Below are positions 1 to 18,329 of a stretch of 64,000 nucleotides of DNA, one piece after another; the stretch's first letter is position 1; the number at the start of each line of letters is the position of its first letter. Source of the DNA: Dirofilaria immitis (lineage: Eukaryota > Nematoda > Chromadorea > Rhabditida > Onchocercidae). The stretch is from contig JAKNDB010000086.1 of assembly GCA_024305405.1 (NCBI GenBank), forward strand, positions 558,001 to 622,000. The letters are read 5' to 3'. Under the pieces are notes generated by a model. It saw nothing but the letters and a program-made list of their open reading frames with translations. It was not told the DNA's origin and ran no database searches. The translations under genes were made by a program, and so were the position numbers.

Positions 1-53
1 TGTCGAATAGCACTTTTAAAAACCTGTTTCCATTACTGTTTTCAAAATTTCAG

Positions 54-1846
<1,793 letters not shown>

Positions 1847-3217
1847 TATTCTCCAAAGTTTATGTTCAAAATCCAGTTCAAAAGTAGTCCAGAAGAAGCA
1901 AGAACATGTTCTTTTTGCATTTAATTAAAAATCATTTATTTAATTATAAAAAATGTTTATTAATTTCGTAATTGACATACTTTGTATTTATTCTTCGCAT
2001 TGCAACCGAAATTTCACTTAGTCGTTGGCGATTGGAAGTTTTAATATTTTTGTTTTAGCAGAAATTTGAAATAAATCTTATATATGGAAAAAGTTCAAAG
2101 TTTTAGAGTCATAATGATTTGAACCAAATGTTTAACTGTTTCTAAAAGATTTGGTTGAAATACCATATATATTCCGCCGGAAGGCATCCAACTATAGGCA
2201 ATACTTAATGCCTAAAAAACCTTTTCTGATATAAAGATTATTCAATAAAGATTATTCAATATAGCAGAACATTTATTCGTCTTATTTTTCTCCATTTTTA
2301 GTATTTCGTTATAGATTCAATTAATTTAATATACTGTCATTGTGTTAAACACATCATTTCCTCTCGATTTATTAAATGTTTCGAAATATTTGGACTAGAA
2401 AAGGCTTGCTAATGCGTAAACAGAGAAAATGAGAAAACAGAAAAATAAAAGAAGGAAGAAACGGAAGCGAAGGAACTGCATTAGATTAGTTTCTGAACTG
2501 CTTTGCAATTTCGGAACTAAATTTCACTTCATACATAGCAAACTAAAGCGAAGTCAATGTTCTCCGCAAATTGGAAGTTATTCACCATCTTTTCCACTAC
2601 TGTTTCGATTTTAGTCCATAGAGAAAAAAAGACAGCGTAGCTGAGAATGACCGGACTAAGGAATACTAAAAATATATCTCCAGCGTAACATCCCCATGTA
2701 ATACACCACATCTGTCATATTTCACTACAGGCGAAGGATGTCTCTCTACAAATCTACTGGGACTATTTTTTAATCAATACTTCAGCCTCCCTTCATATCG
2801 GCTGGACTGCCTCAACTTCCTAATCGACCCGATGAATTGGGTTAAGTCATAGCTAAAGATGATAAAAGAAGCGTCTTCCCTTCTTTAATGTTCACCTCGC
2901 CTCCTTCTCAACAAGCGCGACACTAAATTTTCTTTCCACTTTAAGTATATTCCAGCAACGTGTCAAAATGCGACTAGAGAAGAGGTGCTGGGTTAAGTTG
3001 CAGAAGAATAGAGGAAATTTTGTCGTATCGCTAAAACAGATTAGGATTAAATCTTCTCTTCTCCTGCGAAAGTTGCTGGGCGACATATGTAGTATAAATA
3101 TGCTAAGAAATGTTTTAAATTTCCCATTTTATCGTTGACTGCTTTTATAGTGTGGTGCAGTCGTTGGAATTGCTCCAAAAGAATCCCACAAATCGCTATT
3201 AAAGTTATTACTCCTGA
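1847..3217. other. Intergenic: WDR47 3' region and IARS upstream region
   Basis: No exon with both splice or start signals and coding-like content was found here. A strong 3' splice-like site (GCTTTTATAG) ends at 3150, 67 bases before the IARS ATG. It could be a trans-splice acceptor or the end of a 5' UTR intron. Short ORFs at 2429-2614 and 2892-3086 look like chance frames. Confidence 0.5.
2070..2075 (+). terminator. Candidate polyadenylation signal of the WDR47-like gene
   Basis: A canonical AATAAA lies about 220 bases after the WDR47 stop codon. Further AATAAA copies occur near 2233 and 2247. Which one is used cannot be told from sequence. Confidence 0.35.
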
Positions 3218-6200
3218 ATGAGTAAATTACAAGAAATCAACGAGCACATCGATTTTTCGGCTGAAGAATTAAGAATATTGCAATGGTGGCGGGAGAACAA
3301 GACATTTGCTAAATCTTTGGAGTAAATTTACTGTTCTTTGTTGTTTTCTATCCATAAGTGACTCTTCAAATTTTCTTTGGTATCTAGTAGCATAGTTGGC
3401 GTGAATAAACTAGGATGGTATATTCGGATGAAATACTTCCTGAACCATTTCTTAAATTTTGTGATGTCTATAATTATCCGAATATTCCAATTAGTGATGA
3501 GAAATTTCAATTTCTTTCTAACAAACGATAATTGTTATACCTCAGTAGTGAAATCATTGTCAAAAAATTCATAATTTTGATAGAGAGCTATTGGAATTCT
3601 AATCATCACCAGTTTAGTTTACTCAAAAATTCAGGCTTAGCAAAGGTCGATTGCATTATACTTTCTATGATGGTCCTCCATTCGCTACAGGCTTGCCTCA
3701 TTACGGTCATATTTTGGCTGGAACTATTAAGGATGTTGTTACTCGCTGGGCACATCAAAATGGATTTTATGTTGAACGTCGCTTTGGTTGGGATACGCAT
3801 GGTCTTCCAGTTGTACGTCTCATGAATTTTACAAAATTTTATAAAGACGTAAATTTTTTCAAAAGTGGGGAATTAAATGGGATTATTTTTGAGGATGCAT
3901 AATGTGAAAGAATGTAGAAATATCATTTTAGGAATACGAAATTGATAAAATGTTTGGGATTAAAGGTCCTCAAGATGTCCTAAAGCTAGGCATTGATAAA
4001 TATAATGCTGAATGCCGAAATATTGTTTTGCGGTATTCGTCAGAATGGGAGGTTTGTGCTTTACTATTCCATTTACTCTCTCTATATAATTTTGTAAAAT
4101 GAAAATTATAGCTTACAGTAAATATTTGTTTCCAAAGCACACTTATTTTCGTAATTCTTTTCTTTGTGATATCTGGTGGTGTTAGTTCTAGATTTATTCA
4201 TGAGAGATTTTTTATAGAATATGGTTGAACGTATGGGACGCTGGATTGATTTCAGAATGATTATAAAACGCTTTATCCGTGGTTTATGGAAAGTGTTTGG
4301 TGGGTCTTTAGTCAACTGTTTAAAAAGGACTTGTATACAGAGGAGTTAAAGTATGTTTTCACCAACATTTTCTGTTAATTCTTTCGTAGTAATATTACTG
4401 ATTAGTCGACAGGATAGTTTATTTGTTTAGAAAATGAGAAGATTCTTTTCTTATAAATTTTCAACCAAAAAATATGTTCTCGAATATATATCTCAGTATT
4501 TCTTATCTTGAGCAATTATAACTATAAAATTAAATTGAGGTCATGCCGTTTTCGACAGCTTGCTCTACACCGCTTTCGAATTTTGAGGCTGGACAAAATT
4601 ATAAAGATGTTGTTGATCCTGCAGGTAATGAGTTAATGATTACTTATTTCTGTAATTGTAAATCGTCATAACACTCAAAAGTATTGCTTGGTTCTCTTAG
4701 AACTTTCAAAAATTCATAATTGAAGGACGGAAATTATACTATGAATTTGTTCATAAAGTATTGTCATTTTTCATTAGTTATGGAAAATTCTAATTGCTTC
4801 TAAATGACCGGGTTTAATATTGTATGTTGTAATTTATCGGTTTGTTTGTTTTTGGGAAATTTTAATATCAATTTTTTTAAATCTAAAATTTAAAGTATTA
4901 ATGCTGGGAATCTGTCGTAAGCAAAATGTATTTCAATTGCTCATAGGGCTTATATCAAACAATATTATTTTCAGTGGTTGTTGGTTTTACACTGGATGAT
5001 GATTCATCGATACAGCTAGCTGCATGGACAACAACACCGTGGACTTTACCGAGTAATTTATGTATTGCTGTTCATCCAGATCTTATTTATATCATTATTC
5101 GTGACAAAAAAACTGAAAAGAAATATATCTTGATGGAGGAGGTAGATGTTTTTGTTGGGATTTCATTTATCATCATAGTTGTAAATAAACTCATGTCGCT
5201 ATTTGGGATAGGCTTTCCTATGATTTAAACAGTAAATGTCGACAATCATCGTTGACTTGCTTCTTTTTCATATCCAATCCCTAGAGCACTGATTTTTATT
5301 GCTATGGAATTTTAAAAATAATTTGGTAGTCTTGTTAATGTATGTCACGAAAATTCAACCTTCAGGTTCTAATAATTTTTCAAGTTTTCAGAGAATATCC
5401 GAACTATACAAAGATGTCGAGGATTACGAGATTCTTGATCGATTTAAAGGAAAAATACTGGAAGGTAAAACTTACCAGCCTCTTTTTCCATATTTTACCG
5501 AAATGAAAAATAAAACTGGCGCATTTCGGATTCTTGTTGCTACGTATATCACCACTGATCAAGGCACTGGTGTGGTGCATCAAGCTCCATATTTTGGCGA
5601 GGTAAATTATTTTTTTAAACGCTTTTTTAAATCGTTTTTAATTTTTAAGTCTTAGTTTGGATTTCAAATTGTATATCCCAAAATAAATTGGTTGAAAAAC
5701 AATCCATAATTATTTTATTATAACAAATTTATATTGACTATATTTTTGATTCAGGTTGACTTTCAAACATGTTTGGATAATGGTGTGATAACTCGTGATA
5801 TGAAACCAGTCTGTCCAGTTGATGAATGTGGTCGGTTCAGAGAGGAAGTTAGCGATTTTTGTGGCCAGTACGTAAAAGATGCAGATAAAAATATTTGCAA
5901 GTATTTGAAGGTTTGCAATATGCATAATCAAGCTTTTAGTAATTGGTATTGAGCTTATTTTTTTCCAGTTCCGTTTTTCTTATTAACTAGAAGTGCCTTA
6001 TTCAAAAAGTGAATGTTATTATTTTTAATTTTAGCAGCATGGAAATCTTATCAAATTAAGTGAAGTGAAGCATAATTATCCTTTTGTTGGCGATCTGACA
6101 CACCACTATTGTATATGTCGGTACCATCTTGGTTCATTCGCGTTGAAGAAATCGTACCAAAACTGCTAGCTAATAGTGACAAAACTTACTGGCTAGTTTA

Positions 6201-9200
6201 ATTCTGCTATTCAAGTAACCCCAGTTCTCCAGTATGCTTAAATAAAATACTGAGATAGATTTCTCCAGGGTTCCATCATTTGTAAAAGAGAAGAGATTTG
6301 GTAATTGGCTGAAAGATGCTCGTGATTGGGCAGTTTCAAGAAATCGATTTTGGGGCACTCCAATAAATTTATGGGTTAGTGATGATCTGGAAGAAATTGT
6401 TGCCCCAGCTTCAATTGCTGAGCTGGAAAGATTATCCGGACAAAAGTGACTGATCTACATAGAGAGAAGTGAGTTTTTTGAAGTTAGGTGAAGTAGTATG
6501 GCATATAAGTCTGCTGAGGTGTTTAAAATAAAAAGTAGAAGGAAGTAATTCCAATAGATATGTATGAATGGTGAAATATTTTCCAGCGTGGATCACATTA
6601 CAATACCATCATCTATTGGTCGTGGCGTGTTGCGTCGGGTTAGCGAAGTTTTCGATTGTTGGTTCGAGTCTGGTTCAATGCCTTACGCTCAAAACCATTA
6701 TCCATTCGAAAGGAAAATGATTTCGAGAATAATTTCCCAGCAGATTTCATTGCTGAAGGTTTTGATCTCTACTTAGTAGTCTTGATCCTGTTGTAAAGAA
6801 TAGCTAGATGGCTTATTAGAATTTGAGAATCGGATTTATTTAGTTCAGATTGAGTTACATTAATAAACATGTGAATTAGAGGAATAGTAAGAAATATATA
6901 AAAATAGTCTCTTATATTGATAGGAAGAGTAGTTCACAGGGTTAACTATTCTATATAATTCAGAATAAAGGAATAAAGATTCGAAATCGTATTAAGAAAA
7001 TGCAAGGAAAACAAAAATAGTTAGAAGTCAAAAACTGGGAATTAATATAGCTTATTCAATTGTTTTTTTTTTATTTTTTCATTTTTTATCTCTTTGACAC
7101 TGAAAAAGACACTGCGTTGGTTAAATTCCTCTAAAGCGAGATCACATTAGTGTAACGTTTATATGATTTCGAAGTGGATTGTATTTTATGAAAAGTCGAT
7201 TTTGGTTTATTTCGGAATTAAAAAGTTGGCGATATGTAGTGATATGATTTTTTTTCGAATTTGTTATTATTTATGAATTGTGTCATTCATTTAATTTCCT
7301 AGTGGCTACAAGTTTTAGCTCCTGATGGAATTGTTAATTCATAGGTATCGATCAAACACGTGGTTGGTTTTATACGCTTATGGTTCTCTCAACAGCGTTA
7401 TTTAATCGACCACCATTCAAGAATCTTATTTGTAATGGTTTGGTACTTGCTGCTGACGGCTCGAAAATGTCAAAACGGAAGAAAAACTATCCGGATCCTT
7501 TAGAAGTTGGTTCTGGAATTTTTATAAATTTGGGAATACAAGAATTTTTCATGTAGAAGACTATTGCAAATATGAATAGATCTTTATGATACTAAGTACG
7601 GTTAACATTAGCTGGCTTTACAGATTGTTAGAAAATATGGCGCTGATGCTTTGAGAGTTTATTTGATCAATTCACCGGTTGTTCGTGGAGAGAATTTGCG
7701 TTTTCGAGAGGAAGGTGTTAGAGATGTATTGAAAGATGTATTATTACCATGGTACAATGCATACAGATTTTTTGTTCAGAATGTGAAAATTTACGAATGC
7801 GTTGGTTTTCATTCTTTTCTTTTCCTTTTCATATTTGAGAAAAATTTTGGACGCTATTTAGTACTCAAGTGTTACTGTTTTCTGAATGCAAAATTTATAC
7901 AAAATATTTCAGTTGTACAGTGAAAATTTTATTTTTTCTATTTATGATTTCAATTTGTCATTTTTTTGGTCCGTAACAAGTATGATCTTGAAGTAAATTA
8001 ATTCATATTTTAGGCGAATAGTAAGGAGTTTACATTACTGGATGTTAAATCGGTTAATATAATGGATAGATGGATTTTATCGTTTACAAACAGTTTGTTA
8101 AATTTTGTTAAAAACGAAATGACTGCATATCGACTTTATGCAGTCGTTGCACCACTAACGAAGTATTTCGACGCTTTAACAAATTGTTACATACGACTGA
8201 ACAGAAAACGGATGAAAGTAAGTCTGCTTTCTGTCAGCTTTTATCGAATCCGATTAAATTTGGAACTCCTTGAAATTTGCATATTCTTTATGCAGTTAAT
8301 ATCTTTCTCTTTCGGAATATTTGACAATCTCTATTATCTTATTTAAATTATTACCTCATTTATATCCTCAAGTAATATGGATATCCACCGCTGATTTCAA
8401 GAAAAATTTACTGTTGATTTTGGGAGAAACTTTTTTCTTTAAAATCGATCTTTTAGCTTGTATTATTATTACAAACTTTTATGCTATTTTTTCTTTTTGC
8501 TTTAGTTTAACCATTTTGTTCTTTATAAAAATTGATTTTGCTCTTTACTACTTTACAGAATATATTCAAAACATATATAAAAAAATATATAAATAAAAAA
8601 ATTTGTCTATATAAAAAAAAATTTCTATTAAATGGCTTTCGATGAATTGGGCGAGATGAGACAGCACGGAGAGTAAAGATAACATAGAAACTGCATATGT
8701 TTAGGGTGAAGATGGCTTGGAAGATTGTGCATATAGCCTTTCAACATTAGGAGAAGTTTTGCTACTGATTGTTCGACTTATGGCACCATTTACGCCTTTT
8801 TTTGTGAACATTTGTGGCGTAATCTACGTCATATTTCTTCATCATCTAATGAATCCGTACATTTCGAAATGATTCCACAATCTCTGTGAGAATTTGTTTT
8901 TTTTTTATTGAACTTAGTCAATATATTGAGTAGTTTAGACATACACTTCCAGCTACTTTAAGTTCATGATTGACACCGATATTTTCTATCCAAATTGATT
9001 AACTTATCGGACAGTGCTGACTTACCTAACTTGAGCTTTTTGGAACGTATTGGTCAATATTGTTTTATTTTTTCTTCTACAAATCATGTTTTTGATTGTT
9101 TCAGGTAAAAGTTAAAAGATACTAAAAATGTCTTATATCGAAATTTCAGAAATGATTTAATCGATAAATCCGTGGAGAAGAGAGTTTCAAGAATGAGATC

Positions 9201-11222
9201 AGTTATTGATCTCGCTCGAGTTTTACGGGAAAGGAAAGGAATACCAATCAAAGTTTATAGTTTATTTTCATTTGATATTCATTCATAAATTTTTATAAGT
9301 TTCTCATCTATCTTTTTAGGATTTGGTTACTATGCAGTGTATTTTTTCTAATCGTATAGCAAATATTTTGCAGTATCCATTGAAAGAGATGATCGTAATT
9401 AACCGTGAAAAGCAGTTCTTAGATGATGTTCTCTCACTACAGAATTACATTATAACAGAAGTCAACGTAAGGATGCTGACAGTTTCACACAATAAGGAGA
9501 AATATGGTGTATATTTAAAAGCTGAACCAAATTTTCGCTTGCTTGGTGCCAGATTGAAGGGTGATCAGAAAAAGTTGTTGATTATCTGAAGGTTGTTATA
9601 TGCAAATTTAAACGATGTTCTTATTAATTAAAATTTGCTTCATTGAATGTTTGAGCATTTTTATTTTTAGATTTTTGTCAGTTATATGCTAACTACTGTT
9701 TGTTTAAAAAAAGTTGTTGGTCTTTATGCCACACATTTTGGAAGGATTTTTCTTTGTACTAATAATAATGTTTCTGGAATTCGTCATGTTTTGAATGAAT
9801 GAAATTCATAATAGGTAGTCCGTTTATCTCTGTCGATAATTTAATTGTTTTCATTTCCGAAATACCTAACTTTTAAACTCTTCCGGTCGGAAAGATTTCT
9901 TTTTCAGAGTCAAGTCACAGAAAAGGAATTGGAACAGTTTGCGGAACAAGGTACATTGAATATATTAGGTTATGAATTGACTGCTGAAGAAGTGAGTTTA
10001 TTTTATGCATGTAGTGGTGTCCAAGCTGCTGATGAACAAATAGAAGCACATTCGGATGGCCAGGTATTTGTAGAACTCTGTTATTCTTACAATTGTTTCT
10101 TCATATCTGTTTGTAGTTATAAAATTTTATATTTAATCTGTATTTGATTCATTTCGTGATTTTAAAAGAATTCTTAAATTTTATTTCATCATAACTTTTC
10201 GATATATTTTGAGAAACTTTTTAGTTATATTTGGGAGTTTTTATTATGCAATAATTTAGACAATAGTGATAATGGATACAACTGAAGATGATAATCTAAA
10301 AGATGAAGGTTTTGCTCGTGAAGTTATCAATCGCGTACAGAAGCTCCGTAAAAGTGTAAGGTCTTATTCTAGTTGGAAACAGAGAACGGAGAGATTGAAA
10401 GAAAAGTCTTTTTTAACATTAAACCACGTTTAACCTCAGACTTCTGACATGCGAAATTAGATAGTATTACGGTTTTTCATTATTTCCTTTACGTATCTTT
10501 TTTCAAATGCAACACAGTTTCACATCTACAACTTTAATATTAATTTACACTTTAGTATAAAAATGAAAATTGTGTATTTGCAGGCCAAATTGATGCCAAA
10601 TGATAAGGCAGTAGCATATTGCAAAGTAAGTCCTCCTACTCATCATCTGGTTGCAGTAATTAAAGACTACAATGAATTTATTGAAAATGCGACTGGTACT
10701 CCAGTGCGTTTATCGAATTTACCAGATGATACAGTGCCAACTGCAATATCTTGCAGCGCAGTGAAGAATGCAAAAATAGAGGTAGGTTAGTCTTAATTTT
10801 AAAGAAAAGTTAATTCATGTTTCGAAAGGGTCAAAATGTGTTTTAATAATAATTGACAGTTGTACTTACTGAAAAAAATTAAAAGCTTCCTCTCCATCTG
10901 AAGTGTATCTACTCTTTTAATAATACCTGGCCAGCTTTCAGCGAACAATATAACTTAATTTTTAGTTACATTTGGTCTGTTGCCGGAATTCATCTGCAGT
11001 AATAGTGCATTATGGTTCCCGAAAAAGTGCATATTACTAATAGCCAATAATGAAGTCTTGACATATACTAGGTTACTTTATGAGATACGTGCTGTCTTTA
11101 CCTTATGGTCCAAATCTAAGTTATTACTTTCTTTAGAACCACTACCTACAATAACATTTATTTCGTCTAAATATAATTTACTTGATCTGGCTGATAAAGA
11201 TATTTATGTCATTGCATCCTGA
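3218..11222 (+). CDS. iars-1: Cytoplasmic isoleucyl-tRNA synthetase (class I)
   Basis: Charges tRNA-Ile with isoleucine in the cytosol. I reconstruct 21 exons: 3218-3321, 3635-3812, 3932-4051, 4218-4350, 4540-4624, 4975-5141, 5392-5601, 5755-5910, 6035-6191, 6270-6468, 6587-6758, 7345-7505, 7624-7800, 8014-8217, 8705-8885, 9150-9252, 9374-9591, 9908-10063, 10260-10355, 10584-10781 and 10965-11222, giving about 1,146 residues. The class I signature PHYGH lies near residue 58 and [12 protein letters not shown] near residue 603. The editing (CP1) domain has [13 protein letters not shown] and [12 protein letters not shown], followed by [10 protein letters not shown] and [16 protein letters not shown]. 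The start [17 protein letters not shown] matches the family N-terminus. Eight single-base deletions break the frame, near 4253, 4540, 6083, 6446, 6715, 8800, 9571 and 11019. Each is repaired by one extra base, so these are probably assembly errors. The intron at 6192 appears to start with GC. The C-terminus is shorter than the human protein. Confidence 0.95.
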
Positions 11223-12178
11223 ATTTATAAGTATGTTTAATTATATGTAGCGTTACAATCAGCTCATAATCATTTTTTAATAATTTTTTCTCCTTTTAAT
11301 CGGTGATTTTTTAAAATTTTTTTCTAAAATTTCTTTTGTGATCAAAATTTGATATTGATAATTTCATTTTACCTGCTTATAATACTTTAGAATAAAATAA
11401 ATAATGTTCAGAACTACAGACAATTGTATTTCTAGTTTTTATATTTAATTCTATTAATTAATTTTCTTTTTTTTTTTTACACGGAGCGATTTAAAATACA
11501 TCTGGGGAAGCATTTTTCGCAGTTAAGTCTTAGATTTCGAATTATTTTTCAGATTTTCAAATTTAATATTTGCAGTGATCCTAGTATTTTACTCTCAACA
11601 ATCTTATAAGAATTCTTGTTATTCGTATCATATTCATTTGGCTGCTGCACAATGCATTATGGCTTCCAATCTTCCAGAATTCATATTATCATCCTTTTTT
11701 ATGTACTAAGAGCTGTTCTTTGTAGCATTATTTGTTTTTTTTTTTTTTTTGTGCAGCCTTGTTGTTTTGTTGGTTAGTATTTGTTGTTGGATTATAATTA
11801 ATAATACGTCGTATATTTGTCAATCGTAAAATTAAAAACAATGAATACATTATTTTCTAGAACAAAACATTTTCCTTACTATTTTTGCAAAATTCCCGTG
11901 TCAGATCTTAGCATGCTGAAGTTGATGCCAATAGCTTTGACAAGGATTTGACGAGGAATTTCTTTGTTTGTTGGGTAGTGTTACTTATGAGGTTGAAACA
12001 AAAGTAACTACTAATGTTACTTTTTGCTATTACTCTATATTCTTCAGAAATACGTTGAATCATATATATGAAAAATTTATATTTTACATTACTGTCAAAG
12101 AAACTACAAAAATTTGTGGTGCAAAAGCAGTGGCAGAAATAATATATGGCAATATAGGGGTTAGAAGTGCCGATGCAG
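11223..12178. other. Convergent intergenic region between IARS and the CCDC102-like gene
   Basis: AT-rich sequence with long T runs (for example near 11470 and 11738) holding the 3' ends of two convergent genes. No exon was recognised. The frame at 11968-12186 (+) mirrors the last CCDC102 region and is not supported. Confidence 0.5.
11391..11396 (+). terminator. Candidate polyadenylation signal of IARS
   Basis: AATAAA (followed by a second overlapping AATAAA-like run) lies about 170 bases after the IARS stop. It is the nearest canonical signal. Confidence 0.4.
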
Positions 12179-14605
<2,427 letters not shown>

Positions 14606-16581
14606 CTGTAAATATATGACATTGGTTTTAGAAAAATGGTTTCGTGAAATCTTTTTATGAATCAGATGAACTTTTATACAAAAGGCCTTCTCGCTTATGT
14701 AATATGCTTCATACAAACATTTTATGACATTCATTTCCTATTTAATTCTAAACATTAAAAATTAATAATGATTTGTAAACAAAATCTTATATCGAAATTT
14801 CGTATACTGTTTTCAACAGATTGTAGTTTCAATTTTATTTTAGTAAATTACAGCGTTACATGTTCATTTACTTGCCATTAAATATCATTTACAGCGATTT
14901 TGGGGACAATTGATATTTAAAAAGTTAAATAACAAGAAAAGAAATGAGAAAACGAAAGAGTTATTACAATAATATGCTCAATCATCAGACAAATCAGCCA
15001 AATTTTATATCTTGCGCCGAACCTAAATCCAAATTTAAGATAGGATGTATGAGTTGATCAGACAATATCTCTCATCCATTTCCTTATTGATCCTATCATT
15101 GTTGCAAATAGAATTATCAATTATGTTAATGCTTAATGAAGAATAGTACTACCTGAAAATTTTGAATATTGAAATATTGGAGGTTTTTATGTTTAAATAG
15201 TTTCCCATTTCAAATCGCTATGATATGTATTTCGGCCAAAGCAAGGACTTTTTTGTGCCAATAGAAAACTGCATTACATTCACAGAAATTAAGTAAATTC
15301 TCATCGAAAATTAAATAAAATTTGTCATCTCTCTTTTTGAGACATTTATTATCATTTCTCCTTTTCAATCATTTATTATAGCAAATATTTCAGTGATTAT
15401 TATTATTTTATTATATAAAAGAGAAAATTTGAAATGTAAATGATAAAAGAATTAGAAAAGTGCAAACCGCCAATATTGGAATATCTGTTATATATAGAAG
15501 CGTCCAGAAATTCCTGATTAATCATCGTTTCTAAGAAAAAACTGGGAGGAAGTTTAGTTTTCAGGATATCGGCAAAATGTTTAATGCAAAATGATAGGAG
15601 TTGTTGACCGAGTGAAATGGGAACACCTGACGCTACGCGCATTTCATCACCTTAATTTTCCCGTTGCAATAGCGATGATACAAATCATCATCACTTCGAG
15701 CTTTAGCAAACATTCGCTTTCACTGATCGGCATAAATTTGTACCCAAGCGTCTATTTAAGAATTTGAAGTGATCTTTAAATATATGTGTACTATTTCAAG
15801 CATCATTAATTAATTCGCGACTGATTCTCTTTTCCCGTATTTCCAATCCGTAAAATTTCTAAGCTTTTTTGAATTTTTTTCGAATTTACTAACACTAGTT
15901 ACACTTTTCAACAGTTTGAGTGCTTGCTTTTTTACTAATTTGTAAACGGACCGCCACATGCTTATCAAAAATTTTATCTTATCATTATTGCATATATGAG
16001 CAATATGAGCAGTTCATTAATGAGCATTTATCTATTGCATAGTAAGGAAAATTCTATTTGAAATATCGAATTATTTTTCCAGTTAAAAGTAATCTTTGTC
16101 CATTTGAAGGATTTTTATTATCGACTGGGAAAATCGTAACGATCGAATTTGATAAAATTAAATTTTCGATTACAATAATAGCGTGACATGTTATTAATTG
16201 CTTCAAATTTAGTAGCTCAAATTTAGTTGTTTTTACTCCCTATTATGCCTAATTTTTGTTTTAACGTAATGATGAATAATATTGATGGAATTCCTATGAA
16301 ATGTTAGGGATCCAATTGATTCAATAATGTCAATCTTTTAAAATAAGAATTAATAGAAGTAGTAGGAAAGTAAAAAGCATATGTAGAATATCAGAAATTG
16401 CTTTACAAATGATTCCTTTAATTGTATTGTAAATTCTACAAACTCCATGATACAGTATGTCTTAAGAAAAAAGAATAGAAAGACGACCACGTTGTTGAAG
16501 CACCACGCCTATTTCATATTTAAATATAGGAATAATCTTCAAAACTTTGTACTGAATAAAGAAAAATAAGATCAGAGCATA
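14606..16581. other. Upstream region of CCDC102-like gene and 3' side of the four-pass membrane gene
   Basis: The missing 5' exon(s) of the CCDC102-like gene should lie here or beyond. An open minus-strand frame at 15642-15403 starts with ATG, but no homologous motif or matching donor could be assigned. The rest is AT-rich with no recognised feature. Confidence 0.4.
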
Positions 16582-18297
16582 CTAATTCCCTGTTCGAAAT
16601 GATAGTAAGCAGTCCACAATATACACAATGATATTGATGAATATTAATCCCTGCAAACATAAGACTCATTACATCTAAATTTTAAACCACATTCTATTAA
16701 ATTTACATTATTCTATCATAATTTATATCATTAAAAAGAATCATATTCGGTTGTCATGATGACAAAGATTAAGAAATAATGAGCAGAGACAGCCGGGATT
16801 GTTCGCTCACATCATCGATACTTAAAAATATTTCGAATTACAATATCCGCGAAAAACTTACACTTGCAATAATCCATTCTAATCTGTAACAAACTAATCC
16901 AATTTTTTCATCTTTGGATAGATAACAGAACGCATAATGTGCTTCTATAATTCCGGCAAATAAATAACCAAATGAACCAAGTAAGCTGATCAAACAGTTC
17001 TGAAATTATTATATTTTTTAATGCAACAAAAAAGATAATCGTATGAAAAAAAGAAAATAAAGAAATTGAACAATTTTAGAAAATTTCACAATAAATGATT
17101 TTATTACAACAATTCAATTAAAAAAATTGCTATAAAAAAGAAAAAGTTTATATGTCTTTTTCCTGCTTCCTCGCTAATTTCATTCACGTGGAAGTAGTAC
17201 AATTCTTGATTCGTTCCATCAGTAAATGATGATCTAATGTCAGGTTACATGATAGATTTTAAATTTTCTCAAAGAAATTTAAAAATCCATTGAGAAAGAG
17301 TAATGATTTAATGATGTGCTTATGCGTCGTCACTAAACAGATCAACTGATTGAGAAATGAGAATTATTGCTAATATACATCTCTATATCATCAGACTTTT
17401 CTTGCAGAAAATACGACAAATTCTTTTATATCAACCATTGGCATTTCGAAATAATTGTAGTCACTTTTTTTTCTTTTTGAAAGAAGAAGAAAATTAAAAT
17501 AACTAACGAATTTTTGCGACAACAAATATCGATAACCGAAGCAAATACGAAATAACATAATGAAACACAGTGCTGAGAATGATGCGGAAATACTAAGGAC
17601 GAAACCTTGCCACTGAGTTTGTATCATTTTGATAAATGCGTAGAAAGACATTTCGCACATTGGAACAAGTATAAACCCTATTGTAACTACTCCAAGCAAC
17701 TAAATCTCTTTTGTAAATAAAAATAATTATCAAATCTCAAAATATTATGCAAAAGGAAACTTAGTTCTTATCACATGATTTTCTTTTGCAATCAGCAAAA
17801 AGCACCTAAATAATGTACTTATTTATAATAACGGACAAAAGAGCGATGATCTTAGAAATAAGCCCAATCTTTCAATAAACTTTTATTTGATGGTACCTAT
17901 CCAAAAGATAGCATTTTTTTGTTACAAATTACAGAATAGTGTATAGGAAATTCTTTAACATTTAATTACTACTCTTTCAGATTCAATTATCGTCAGCGGG
18001 AAGCTATTAGCATTTAATAATACTTCCTGAGTTATTCAATAATCAGAAATAAAATAATCCAAAGCAAATAAGTTGGAAAGAGATGGGTAAGTTTAATATC
18101 ATTTCTTGTTGATTTATCAAATTATCCGAAAATTAAAAATTGCCAACCAATTCGGTCATCTTGACCGTAATTCTCATCATAATGGAATATCGTTTGCTAT
18201 ATTTCTTTGTTCTTTCTGCATTCATAATACTTGGAGGATAAGTTGCGTAACTTGGCTCATAGTATGGTCTTATTCGTCTTAATGCTATCGGTTGCAT
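16582..18297 (-). CDS. Small four-pass membrane protein, unrecognised
   Basis: Four exons join with every junction in phase 0: 18297-18166, 17699-17508, 16999-16862 and 16650-16582 (stop TAG), giving 176 residues with all GT-AG introns. The first 44 residues are polar and basic (MQPIALRRIRPYYEPSY, then a KKYSKRY cluster). Four hydrophobic segments follow: LLGVVTIGFILVPMCEM, a second with FVLSISASFSALCFIMLF, a third with LISLLGSFGYLFAGIIEA, and a last with GLIFINIIVYIVDCLL. The topology (short cytosolic N-terminus, four helices, short tail) resembles MARVEL- or tetraspan-type proteins, but I see no family signature and no CCG motif of true tetraspanins. The ATG lies 32 bases after the stop of the upstream gene, so co-transcription is possible. 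Function unknown; the gene model is well supported by phase and composition. Confidence 0.7.
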
Positions 18298-18329
18298 ATC
18301 CAATTGCACTATAATCAATTCCGATTTAA

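Noticed and set aside
3218..11222. IARS as a pseudogene because of eight frameshifts
   Set aside because: Catalytic and editing motifs are intact, every break is a one-base loss, and unrelated genes in the window show the same pattern.
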